DNA from: Paenibacillus pinisoli
Lineage (GTDB): Bacteria > Bacillota > Bacilli > Paenibacillales > Paenibacillaceae
Reading direction: 5' to 3'
Assembly: GCF_003605435.1 (NCBI RefSeq)
Contig: NZ_QXQB01000004.1
Span: 62,001 to 126,000, forward strand
DNA length: 64,000 nt
Part shown: positions 43,865 to 51,689 of the stretch, in pieces
How positions within the stretch are numbered: position 1 is the first letter of the stretch
Layout of the letters: every line of letters starts with the position of its first letter
The notes under the pieces: generated by a model
Seen by the model: only the letters and a program-made list of their open reading frames with translations
What the model was told of the DNA's origin: nothing
Database searches by the model: none
Translations under genes and position numbers: made by a program

Positions 43865-45307
43865 ATGAGGCTTCTGGAATATTATTTACAACAAGCAATG
43901 GACTTCTTGCGCGACTTTTTATTGGGATACGGCTACTTTGCCATGTATTATGGACTCATTATAACGTTCATTTATTTCCTAATCTTCGGTTTGTCGATTC
44001 GTCATACTTACCCTCTGCAAAGAGGGATAAAATACAATCGCGTACGAAAGCTATCAGGTTCTGAACACGTACCGCCGGTGTCCATATTAGTTCCGGCATA
44101 TAACGAAGAATTAATGATTAAGGAAAATGTGCGAAATTTATTGGCTTTGAATTATCCGGAATATGAGGTCATCGTCGTTAATGACGGCTCAAAAGACGAT
44201 ACAGCCAAAATTATGATCGATGAGTTTCAACTAAAAGAAATCAAGCCTTATGTTGCAAAACATATTAAAACCAACATGGTCAGAGGTTACTATCACAATC
44301 CTGAATATCCAAACTTGTATTTCATCGATAAGGAAAATGGGGGGAAAGCGGACTCCTTGAATGCAGGGATTAACCTTTCTCACTATGGTTTGATTTCTAC
44401 GATTGATGCGGATTCACTTTTGGAAAAAGATGCTCTGACAAGAATCGCCAGAGTATATATGGAAAACCCCGAAGATACGGTAGCGGTCGGCGGAAATGTT
44501 CGAATCGTTAACAGTTGTACGGTAGAAGACGGGATGGTCAAAAACATCAGATTTCCCAAAAAAATGTGGCCTGCCCTCCAGAACGTTGAGTATATCAAAG
44601 CTTTCTTAGGCGGCCGGATCGGCTGGAGCTCCATTAACGGATTAATTATTGTATCCGGCGCCTTCGGCGTTTTTCAGAAGGATAAAGTGATAGCTATAGG
44701 CGGGTACCGCGGCGGATACCCTGGGGAAGATATGAACATCGTCATCAAGCTGCATCGTTATTGCTTGAAGAACAATATACCTTATCACGTCGGTTTTTGT
44801 CCGGATGCTGTTTGTTGGACACAAGCACCGGATACGTACCGGATTTTAAGCAGCCAGCGAATGCGCTGGGGGCGCGGTAACTTAAAAAACATGATCGAGG
44901 AAGGAATCCATATGATCTTCCGCCCCCGTTATAAATTGTTCGGATGGTTAACAATTCCTTATAACATCCTATTTGAAACCTTAAATCCTTATATCCGTCT
45001 GAGCGGGCTAATCGCCATGATCGGTTATTGGCTGCTTAATATGGCGGATTGGAAAACAGTCGTTGTGTTTATGCTGGTGAACTTTTTCTCCTGCTTCATT
45101 CTTAGCCTTGGCGCTTTATTTATCGAGGAAAAAGCTTTTAGCCGTTATCCTAAACTGAGTGATCTCAATAAAATGATGCTTTACTCTTTCCTTATGTTTC
45201 TCGGTTATCGTCAAGTTGGCGTTCTATGGAGATTCATGGGACACATCGACTTCTTCCGCAACAATAATTCGTGGGGAACGATGGTTAGAACCAATTTCAA
45301 CAAATAA
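43865..45307 (+). CDS. Processive family 2 glycosyltransferase (polysaccharide synthase)
   Basis: A 480-residue membrane glycosyltransferase. One membrane helix (~20-42) precedes the GT-A domain, and three or four follow it (~370-460). Processive-synthase motifs are intact: VNDGSKDD near 106, the DxD in STIDADSLL near 181, GEDMN near 285 and QRMRWGRG near 330. This is the layout of hyaluronan, cellulose and poly-GlcNAc synthases, with polymerisation coupled to export. RBS GGAGGG. The operon also encodes a UDP-sugar dehydrogenase and GlmM, so an amino-sugar and/or uronic-acid polymer is likely. Confidence 0.88.
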   Translation: MRLLEYYLQQAMDFLRDFLLGYGYFAMYYGLIITFIYFLIFGLSIRHTYPLQRGIKYNRVRKLSGSEHVPPVSILVPAYNEELMIKENVRNLLALNYPEYEVIVVNDGSKDDTAKIMIDEFQLKEIKPYVAKHIKTNMVRGYYHNPEYPNLYFIDKENGGKADSLNAGINLSHYGLISTIDADSLLEKDALTRIARVYMENPEDTVAVGGNVRIVNSCTVEDGMVKNIRFPKKMWPALQNVEYIKAFLGGRIGWSSINGLIIVSGAFGVFQKDKVIAIGGYRGGYPGEDMNIVIKLHRYCLKNNIPYHVGFCPDAVCWTQAPDTYRILSSQRMRWGRGNLKNMIEEGIHMIFRPRYKLFGWLTIPYNILFETLNPYIRLSGLIAMIGYWLLNMADWKTVVVFMLVNFFSCFILSLGALFIEEKAFSRYPKLSDLNKMMLYSFLMFLGYRQVGVLWRFMGHIDFFRNNNSWGTMVRTNFNK

Positions 45308-45339
45308 TATCAAGTATATAGATAAAAGGAGTGGAGAAT

Positions 45340-46143
45340 GTGGCCATTGTCATTCGAAACAACATTCAGGAAATTACGCTGCAGCTTTTACAATTCGTTC
45401 ATTTGGCAACCAAGAAGAGCGCTTCGTGCGGAGTCATTTTGGCTCCTTGCAAGAATATGAACCCCAAAACACTCGAACAGGCAAAATTACTTATGAGCAA
45501 CAACGATGCCTCTCTTTCGGTCCAATTTTTCTATGACGATCCTAATCAGGTGCTGTGTGCGGTTTTGGACAATGGAACCATGGGCAATACCCATTACGCG
45601 TCTCTGGTGCTAAAAGATTTTCTCCAAGATCAGCATCTGCTGCAAGGGCAATTGATTGTATCCAGCTTTCCGGAGAGCGGGAACCCGACCAAGTCTACGA
45701 TCGAGAAATTCATGCTACAAGCGATTCGGAGCAAAGGGAAGGAAGGAAACATTCACTTCTTTACGGGGGCCAATGCTGCCGCATCCGTTCTTATAGTCGA
45801 TACGGACGATATTATACGTGAATTTATCAAGACCCGGCTGGAGTTAAAGGGGTATCGCGTACATGAGGCCAAAGATGGACAAGAAGCTTACCATGTATTC
45901 GTTCGAGAATTGCCGGGCCTCGTCATTACCGAATTGAATTTGCCTATCATCGATGGATATCAACTCATCCGCAAGATTCAAGCTACTAACTCGTATGAAG
46001 GCGAGGTTATCGTTCTGACAGACAAGCAGCTCACGGAAAACATGAGTCGTGCTTATGAGTCAGGAGCTGCCGACTACGTGACAAAACCTCTTTCGATCTC
46101 TGAATTAGAATGGAAAATTAAGAGATTGACTAAAAACAATTAA
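45340..46143 (+). CDS. Receiver-domain protein with Glu in place of the phosphorylated Asp
   Basis: A 267-residue soluble protein. Residues ~1-140 form a domain I do not recognise. Residues ~148-265 are a CheY-like receiver (SVLIVDTDDIIREF at its start, VLTDK and YVTKPLS with the conserved Thr and Lys). The phosphorylation site reads LVITELNLP, where typical receivers have LVITDLNLP, so the acceptor Asp is Glu. This could mimic permanent phosphorylation. There is no DNA-binding domain. GTG 45340 has AGGAG 8 bp upstream; the in-frame GTG at 45331 overlaps that RBS. Its place in the polysaccharide operon suggests it controls the synthase complex by protein contact. Confidence 0.78.
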   Translation: MAIVIRNNIQEITLQLLQFVHLATKKSASCGVILAPCKNMNPKTLEQAKLLMSNNDASLSVQFFYDDPNQVLCAVLDNGTMGNTHYASLVLKDFLQDQHLLQGQLIVSSFPESGNPTKSTIEKFMLQAIRSKGKEGNIHFFTGANAAASVLIVDTDDIIREFIKTRLELKGYRVHEAKDGQEAYHVFVRELPGLVITELNLPIIDGYQLIRKIQATNSYEGEVIVLTDKQLTENMSRAYESGAADYVTKPLSISELEWKIKRLTKNN

Positions 46144-46173
46144 AATTGTGAATTCGAGAGGAGCGGATACGAT

Positions 46174-47526
46174 ATGAATTACAACCATTTAAAAGAAAAA
46201 CTGCAAAGTAAAACGGCGAAGGTAGGCGTCATTGGTCTAGGGTATGTAGGATTGCCATTAACGATGGAAATGGTGAAAGGCGGCTTTACCGTCTATGGGA
46301 TTGATTTGGATAACCGTAAGGTAGAGTCCCTTCTTGATGGGGAGTCCTATATTCAAGATGTGCCAAATTCTATGGTGGCCGATGCCGTGGGCAGCGGGAA
46401 ATTTGTGCCAACGAACCGATTCGAAACGATTCGGGAATTGGATACGATCAGCATTTGCGTGCCGACTCCGCTCAGCGAACACCAAGATCCAGACACCTCC
46501 TTTATCGTGAGCGTTGTGAATGAGATCAAGAAGTATATCCAAAAAGGAACCTTGATCGTCCTAGAAAGCACGACGTATCCCGGAACGACCGAAGAATTAA
46601 TTGAATATGAGCTTGAGGCTCTGGGATTAACGGCAGGCCGGGATTTCTTCCTATGCTTCTCGCCGGAACGCGTGGACCCGGGTAATCCCAATTACAATAC
46701 GTACAATACGCCCAAGGTCATTGGCGGAACTACCGAGAAATGCAAAGAACTAGGCGTCATGCTTTACAACAACGTGGTCAAAACTGTCGTTCCGGTTTCT
46801 TCTCCGAAAGTAGCGGAGATGTCAAAGCTGCTTGAAAATACGTTTCGCAGCGTCAATATCGCTTTCGTCAACGAATTGGCCATGATGTGCGATCGAATGG
46901 CCATTGACGTGTGGGAAGTTATTCAAGCTGCTTCTACGAAGCCGTTCGGATTCATGTCCTTTTATCCGGGGCCGGGAATCGGCGGTCACTGCATTCCGCT
47001 GGATCCGATGTATTTGTCTTGGAAAGCAAAAGAATTCCGTTTCTATAGCAAGTTTATCGAATTGGCCCAATCTATTAACGATAATATGCCAGAATATGTG
47101 CTCAACAAAACGGCTCAAGTCTTAAATGTATATGCGAAATCAATCCGCAACTCGAGAGTGCTGCTATTAGGTATGTCCTATAAGCCGGATATCGACGATC
47201 TGCGTGAATCTCCCGGCTTGGAAATCTATGAATTGTTCAAAAAAAGCGGAGCGAAAGTCGAGTATTACGATCCGTATGCAACTACGTTCAAAGACGAGCA
47301 AGGTCACGTCGTTCAGACGGTAAAATACGACCCAGATGCATTCTCCCAATACGATTGCTTGGTGTTGATTACCAATCATCGAAGCTTCAGCTATCATGAG
47401 TTAGCCGAAATTGGAGTTCCGATCATTGATACACGTAATGCCTTTGCAGATATCGAGTCGGATAACATTCATAAGCTGGGAACCGGAATGAATCAAAAAG
47501 CTGCGAAAGTTCCTGTTGGTGCTTAA
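46174..47526 (+). CDS. Nucleotide-sugar dehydrogenase (UDP-N-acetylglucosamine 6-dehydrogenase-like)
   Basis: A 450-residue enzyme of the UDP-glucose/GDP-mannose dehydrogenase family. It has the NAD-binding GVIGLGYVGLPL at the N-terminus, STTYPGTTE, and a catalytic Cys in GGHCIPLDPMYLSWKAK (about 272). The PLDPMYLSWKA version of this motif is typical of WbpA/TviB-type UDP-GlcNAc and UDP-ManNAc dehydrogenases rather than UDP-glucose enzymes. It oxidises C6 of the sugar to the uronic acid with two NAD+. With GlmM in the same operon, a GlcNAc-derived uronate is the probable product. Good RBS (GAGAGGAG). Confidence 0.87.
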   Translation: MNYNHLKEKLQSKTAKVGVIGLGYVGLPLTMEMVKGGFTVYGIDLDNRKVESLLDGESYIQDVPNSMVADAVGSGKFVPTNRFETIRELDTISICVPTPLSEHQDPDTSFIVSVVNEIKKYIQKGTLIVLESTTYPGTTEELIEYELEALGLTAGRDFFLCFSPERVDPGNPNYNTYNTPKVIGGTTEKCKELGVMLYNNVVKTVVPVSSPKVAEMSKLLENTFRSVNIAFVNELAMMCDRMAIDVWEVIQAASTKPFGFMSFYPGPGIGGHCIPLDPMYLSWKAKEFRFYSKFIELAQSINDNMPEYVLNKTAQVLNVYAKSIRNSRVLLLGMSYKPDIDDLRESPGLEIYELFKKSGAKVEYYDPYATTFKDEQGHVVQTVKYDPDAFSQYDCLVLITNHRSFSYHELAEIGVPIIDTRNAFADIESDNIHKLGTGMNQKAAKVPVGA

Positions 47527-47545
47527 GCTCGTAACTCGAAGAAAG

Positions 47546-48433
47546 ATGCCATTATTTAAAATTATCCTGATTACCTTGCTACCCTGCATGGTGATCGGGG
47601 CGGTTCTTATGCTGAAATGGGGATCCGAAAAGCCGCCTGTTAAGGCAACCTGGGTATGGGATACAATGGCTTTGATGAAGGACAAAAACGAAATGCTCGC
47701 CTTTGCCGAAGAGCAAGGAGTGAATGTAATCTACCTGCATGTCGACCGCAAAGCCAGAGACTTTGAACCTTATCGAGCCTTCATCGAAGAAGCTCACGGA
47801 TTAGGGATTGAAGTCGAAGCGTTAGGAGGAGATCCAGCCTGGGGATTAACCGAATATCAACAGGATATTGAATCCTTTATTGGATGGATTAAAGACTATC
47901 AGCTTGCTGCAGGTGAACGAGCCGCATTTGACGGCATCCACGTGGACATTGAACCTTATCTGTTGAAGGAATGGAAGCAGGATCGTGACGATATCGTACG
48001 CCAATGGATGGGGAATGTGGAGTTTTTGGTTAAAAAAGCAAAGAAAGACACGTCCTTGCGGGTATCGGCCGATCTTCCTTTTTGGATTCATAAGATTCCT
48101 GCCAGCGATAGCGAGAGCGTCGGTTCCTGGATGATCGATCAGCTCGACGGTGTGGTGCTCATGAATTACCGGAATTTCGCGATCGGAGAGAACGGCATTA
48201 TTGCCAATGCTCTGCCGATGATTAAAGAAGGAACTCGAGCAGGGAAACCTGTAATTATAGGTCTGGAAATGGCTCCTTCTGATGAAGGGGAGCATATTTC
48301 TTTTTATGAAAGTGGCACCTCCAGCATGCATCGGCAAATGCAGTTGAGCCATATGGTCATGCGGTGGCATACCGGATATCAAGGCTTTTCCATCCATGAC
48401 TACAAAAGGTGGAGAGAAGCCGCGAAATCGTAA
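47546..48433 (+). CDS. Membrane-anchored TIM-barrel-like protein, possible polysaccharide hydrolase
   Basis: A 295-residue protein with an N-terminal signal-anchor (~4-26) and an extracellular alpha/beta domain. The pattern of strands and acidic ends suggests a TIM barrel: [71 protein letters not shown]. The DGIHVDIEP strand end resembles the catalytic strand of GH18-like or related families. I cannot assign it to a named family. The start overlaps the upstream gene region; ATG 47546 has a weak RBS and TTG 47516 is an alternative. Confidence 0.65.
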   Translation: MPLFKIILITLLPCMVIGAVLMLKWGSEKPPVKATWVWDTMALMKDKNEMLAFAEEQGVNVIYLHVDRKARDFEPYRAFIEEAHGLGIEVEALGGDPAWGLTEYQQDIESFIGWIKDYQLAAGERAAFDGIHVDIEPYLLKEWKQDRDDIVRQWMGNVEFLVKKAKKDTSLRVSADLPFWIHKIPASDSESVGSWMIDQLDGVVLMNYRNFAIGENGIIANALPMIKEGTRAGKPVIIGLEMAPSDEGEHISFYESGTSSMHRQMQLSHMVMRWHTGYQGFSIHDYKRWREAAKS

Positions 48434-48450
48434 GGAAAGGAAAGATACGT

Positions 48451-49809
48451 ATGGGTAAATATTTTGGAACAGATGGGGTACGAGGAGTAGCAAACAGTAA
48501 GTTGACTCCTGAGCTGGTATTTCGATTAGGCCGGTCAGGCGGATATGTGCTGACTCGGAGCAAGCAAGGGAAGCGACCTAAAATTGTAATTGGACGGGAT
48601 ACCCGCATTTCAGGAGAAATGCTGGAAGCTGCTCTTATTGCAGGCTTGTTGTCAATCGGTGCAGATGTTGTACGTTTAGGGATTATCTCTACGCCAGGCG
48701 TAGCGTACTTGACGAAAACAAGGGGAGCGGATGCTGGGGTGATGATTTCCGCTTCTCATAACCCTGTGGAGGATAACGGGATTAAATTTTTTGGAGGAGA
48801 CGGATTTAAGCTATCGGATGAAATGGAAGCGGAGATTGAAGCGCTCCTTGATTCGGATGAAGATCGGATTCCACGTCCAATTGGCGGCGATGTGGGCAGG
48901 GTGCAGGATGATCTCGAAGGCGGACAAGCCTATATTTCTTATTTAAAGTCTACGGTTAAAAATCGGTTCGATGGGCTTAAAGTGGTATTGGATTGTGCCA
49001 ATGGGGCAGCTTCGATGCTCGCTCCGCAGCTTTTCCGCGATTTGGGTGCCGACACGGTTGTCCTGGCGCATCAACCGGACGGGTTAAATATTAACAAAGA
49101 ATGCGGCTCTACGCACCCTGAAGCGGTTCAACAGGCTGTTTTGGAACATCAGGCCAATTTAGGCCTTTCCTTTGACGGAGATGCGGACCGGCTCATTGCC
49201 GTCGATGAGAAGGGAACGATCGTTGATGGGGACCACATCCTCTTCATTCTGGCCGGATTCATGAAGAAGCAACATCGTTTGAATAACAATACGGTGGTCT
49301 CTACTGTGATGAGCAACCTGGGCTTCTATAAGGCGATGGAGAAAAATGGAATAGAGGCTAAACAAACCAAAGTCGGAGATCGCTATGTATTGGAGGAAAT
49401 GGTACAAGGCGGATATAGCCTGGGCGGGGAACAGTCGGGCCATATTGTGATGCTGGACTATAATACGACTGGAGACGGCATGTTGTGTGCGATCCAGTTA
49501 ATGGATGTGCTGGTGTCCGAATCCGAGTCTCTAAGCGGGCTTGCTGAGTGCATGACCAAGTACCCGCAGCTTCTGGTGAATGTTCAAGTAGAGGACAAGT
49601 CGATGCTGGCAGGGAATCAAAAGATCGAAGAAGCCATCAAATCAGTAGAGCATAAGATGGGCGGGAACGGAAGAGTGCTAGTTCGCCCTTCAGGCACAGA
49701 ATCGATTGTTCGAGTTATGGCAGAGGGTCCGAATGAGCAAGAGCTTTCCAGCTTTGTAGGTCTAATTGTCGATGTTGTTAAGGAAGAATTGGCATACAAT
49801 CTTGTTTAA
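48451..49809 (+). CDS. glmM: Phosphoglucosamine mutase, island copy
   Basis: A 452-residue alpha-phosphohexomutase. It starts [20 protein letters not shown], typical of GlmM, with the phosphoserine loop MISASHNP near residue 102, the metal-binding loop FDGDADRLI near 243, the sugar-binding GGEQSGH and the phosphate-binding RPSGTES. It converts glucosamine-6-P to glucosamine-1-P on the way to UDP-GlcNAc. RBS AAGGAAAGG upstream of ATG 48451. A chromosomal housekeeping glmM normally sits with cdaA/ybbR, so this is probably an extra copy that feeds the operon's own polymer. Confidence 0.9.
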   Translation: MGKYFGTDGVRGVANSKLTPELVFRLGRSGGYVLTRSKQGKRPKIVIGRDTRISGEMLEAALIAGLLSIGADVVRLGIISTPGVAYLTKTRGADAGVMISASHNPVEDNGIKFFGGDGFKLSDEMEAEIEALLDSDEDRIPRPIGGDVGRVQDDLEGGQAYISYLKSTVKNRFDGLKVVLDCANGAASMLAPQLFRDLGADTVVLAHQPDGLNINKECGSTHPEAVQQAVLEHQANLGLSFDGDADRLIAVDEKGTIVDGDHILFILAGFMKKQHRLNNNTVVSTVMSNLGFYKAMEKNGIEAKQTKVGDRYVLEEMVQGGYSLGGEQSGHIVMLDYNTTGDGMLCAIQLMDVLVSESESLSGLAECMTKYPQLLVNVQVEDKSMLAGNQKIEEAIKSVEHKMGGNGRVLVRPSGTESIVRVMAEGPNEQELSSFVGLIVDVVKEELAYNLV

Positions 49810-49848
49810 TCGAATGGGGCGAAATTTCGGAATGCGGTCCTCAGAAAC

Positions 49849-51078
49849 CTAGTCAGAACAAAGCTTCCGCGGTTTTAATCGGACTACATCGGACAACCAT
49901 TCCATCGCTGGCAGCGATGAGGTCAGGGGTTCGATCCCCCTAGGCTCCACCATAATAAACAATTTAACCACATCCATTGGATGTGGTTTTCTGTTTATTA
50001 TGGTGGTAGCCCATAGGGGGCGAACCCCGGGGTTCAGTCCGCGTGGACGGAGTGGATGAAAAGTCATCCTGTATAACTTCGAACGGAGGAGCACGGCGTC
50101 TGAATCTACCGCTAAAAGTCCTCGTCGATTCGGCTTCGTCAGCAGATTCGGACATCCCATGATGATACAAAGAGGCAATAAGCCAAGAAGTATCCTCCTA
50201 GGCTCCACAAACTCCTCAAATTCCAACGTAACGGAACAGAACGATCTTATTATGATAAACAAGAGCCACGTTAAAATGTAACGGAACTCAGCGGCACTAT
50301 TTAAGCAATTTGAGGCGAGAAACAAGAAATTAGCATCAATAACGCATTTGAGTTCCGTTAGAATTAATTTTCGACTACTTTGGCCCAAATAAGGCTTCTT
50401 AGTTCCGTTAGCCCGATGCAAGCATCGCAAACTTTCGCCATCATCCAAGCTACGCAAATTCTCGCCAACATTAAGCTGATAAGTCCGATACCTTATGTTT
50501 CCGCCTGCCACTACTAAATGATTGGCATCTACCAGATTACGTAATACACTTCGAGCATATCGATCTGTAACCCGAAGATGTACAGCAAGTTCATTCGGCG
50601 TAAAAGGTTTGAGTAATCTGCGCGCATATCTAACCGTTTCTGCTTCCAAGCAATTCAACCGGGCATCCACCTCGAACGACAGAAACTTTCCAATGAACGA
50701 TAAGATCAGCTGCTTGCAAAATTCGGGTTCTTCCCGAATCGACAAGTACGCAATCGGCAAGAAGACCCAGTCATCGAGAGACAATAAACTTTGTCTGCGG
50801 CACAGATCTTTAAACCTTCGTGTGTCCAAATCTCGGGCATGCGACCGGTAATCTTGAACTTCAATATCTCCTTTCATATTTCCCGGTAAAAAAGCCAAAT
50901 CGAGATACCTGTACCCGTTATTGAAATCACGAACTTCCCATTCGGGATGTAAATAGTCGAAGTTGCCGACAACTGGATACCAAATGGAACGCAGCATTTC
51001 CACCGTCCCGTGGCTTAATCCTTTTTGCAACCATTCGCGTCTTCGGTGATTCTTTTCCTGCTCGATCTGAATCTGCAT
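49849..51078 (-). CDS. Vsr/DUF559-like nuclease with winged helix (module B), read through into repeats
   Basis: The first ~211 residues match the protein at 39155-39790 with about 15 differences: same nuclease-like core (Asp60, Glu73-x-Gln75, His80) and winged helix. This copy lacks the stop, so the frame continues through two 27-bp units and the TAACGGAAC region as far as 49849. That tail, which ends in a translated tRNA-Ala segment, is unlikely to be functional. The frame is open up to 51168; a strong RBS at about 51112-51120 has no standard start codon at the right distance, as in copy A2. Whether the protein is made is uncertain. Confidence 0.55.
   Translation of the reverse strand: MQIQIEQEKNHRRREWLQKGLSHGTVEMLRSIWYPVVGNFDYLHPEWEVRDFNNGYRYLDLAFLPGNMKGDIEVQDYRSHARDLDTRRFKDLCRRQSLLSLDDWVFLPIAYLSIREEPEFCKQLILSFIGKFLSFEVDARLNCLEAETVRYARRLLKPFTPNELAVHLRVTDRYARSVLRNLVDANHLVVAGGNIRYRTYQLNVGENLRSLDDGESLRCLHRANGTKKPYLGQSSRKLILTELKCVIDANFLFLASNCLNSAAEFRYILTWLLFIIIRSFCSVTLEFEEFVEPRRILLGLLPLCIIMGCPNLLTKPNRRGLLAVDSDAVLLRSKLYRMTFHPLRPRGLNPGVRPLWATTIINRKPHPMDVVKLFIMVEPRGIEPLTSSLPAMEWLSDVVRLKPRKLCSD
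49903..49952 (+). repeat. Copy of the tRNA-Ala 3' half (attachment-site-like)
   Basis: Fifty nucleotides match positions 27-76 of the tRNA-Ala at 37757, including CCA, with one mismatch (T66 to A). The 5' half of the tRNA is absent, so it is not a functional tRNA. It lies 93 bp after glmM and forms a direct repeat with the tRNA about 12.1 kb away, as expected for DNA inserted at a tRNA 3' end. Confidence 0.9.
49926..50028 (+). repeat. Long inverted repeat joining the tRNA 3' copy to its inverted partial copy
   Basis: GGCTCCACCATAATAAACA (to about 49961) pairs with TGTTTATTATGGTGGTAGCC (from 49992); GGGGTTCG pairs with CGAACCCC at 50021-50028. The inner CCACATCC/GGATGTGG with TTTT (49968-49990) is a terminator. 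The spacer sequence differs completely from the one at 37833-37878, yet the fold is the same. Confidence 0.75.
50229..50410. repeat. TAACGGAAC nested inverted repeat, copy 3
   Basis: TAACGGAAC at 50229 and 50279 faces GTTCCGTTA at 50352 and 50402. Nearly the same sequence and spacing as copy 1 at 38150-38331. Confidence 0.75.
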
Positions 51079-51130
51079 CCACTGCTCATACTGTTTCTTA
51101 AATATATACTTGCCCCTCCTTATCACTTGA

Positions 51131-51174
51131 AAAATAAAAAAGCCGCTTCGATACATTTTAAGTATCAAAGCGGC
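51131..51174 (-). terminator. Terminator in the leader of the nuclease gene (module B)
   Basis: Same 13-bp stem and T-run as at 39842-39885, immediately upstream of the nuclease RBS and in the same orientation. Confidence 0.8.
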
Positions 51175-51304
51175 ATGTGCTTCATGTCCGTTGCTTCGAG
51201 TATAGCATTGAAGTCTCTACTGATTCAAGGCGTATGAATTAAGGAGTAATGAATTGAATGAATTAATCTTGCTAATATTCTCTGATCAAATTCGCGATAG
51301 ATTG

Positions 51305-51480
51305 CATCGCTTGTAGCGATGTGACCAGAGTTCGCTCGTACGCAGATTTAAGCTTCGAATGGAAACTTAGCTTCTGAATCTACCGCTAAAATCGCGGACT
51401 AGAGTAGCTTCTGAATCTAACGCAAATTCTTCGTCGAGTTGGTTTCGTAAGCCATATCAGAAATCGGACATTTCAAAGTT
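51305..51480. mobile_element. Module C remnant: decayed tRNA 3' half and module body
   Basis: CATCGCTTGTAGCGATG... (51305-51334) aligns with tRNA-Ala positions 27-57 with several changes. It is followed by TCTGAATCTACCGCTAAAA, identical to module B over 19 bp, and a diverged copy of the TTGG(C/T)TTCGT(C/A)AGC segment. No ORF. The 51481-51689 stretch beyond it holds only AT-rich DNA before the oxidase gene. Confidence 0.55.
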
Positions 51481-51689
51481 GGATTTTTGTTCTGCCCAAC
51501 AATATGCTAATTACACAATTAGATTACTCATTGACCATCTTAAGTACATGGAATTAATTTTAGTATTGGTGATCCTGTCTAGACTGAGGTTATTAGTTAT
51601 TATTTGCTATAATAAAAATAGGAAAGTTCAAAAAAGTGTGAAATTCGTATATTAAGCTTAATCAATACACGGCAGAAAGGATTTCAGAA

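Larger units (their letters stand above)
49903..51304. mobile_element. Module B: tRNA-Ala-associated module with nuclease gene
   Basis: It begins with the tRNA 3' half, followed by the hairpin with an inverted tRNA copy, the GAGCACGGCGTC stretch, a TAACGGAAC repeat, two 27-bp units, the leftward nuclease gene, the leader terminator and the right-end sequence GCGATAGATTGCA. A decayed tRNA 3' half follows at 51305. This is the most complete copy in the window. Confidence 0.6.

Noticed and set aside
49903..49952. Second tRNA-Ala gene
   Set aside because: Only positions 27-76 are present, with T66 changed to A; the acceptor 5' strand and D arm are missing, so no cloverleaf can form.
49849..50460. 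C-terminal extension of the module B nuclease (over 200 residues past the winged helix)
   Set aside because: It translates the 27-bp units, the inverted repeats and a tRNA-Ala segment on the wrong strand; copy A2 stops just after the winged helix. Kept as an open frame only.
37757..51480. Conventional integrative element or prophage with tyrosine recombinase
   Set aside because: No integrase, excisionase, relaxase, transposase or phage gene is visible on either strand between the tRNA repeats; only the nuclease-like genes recur.
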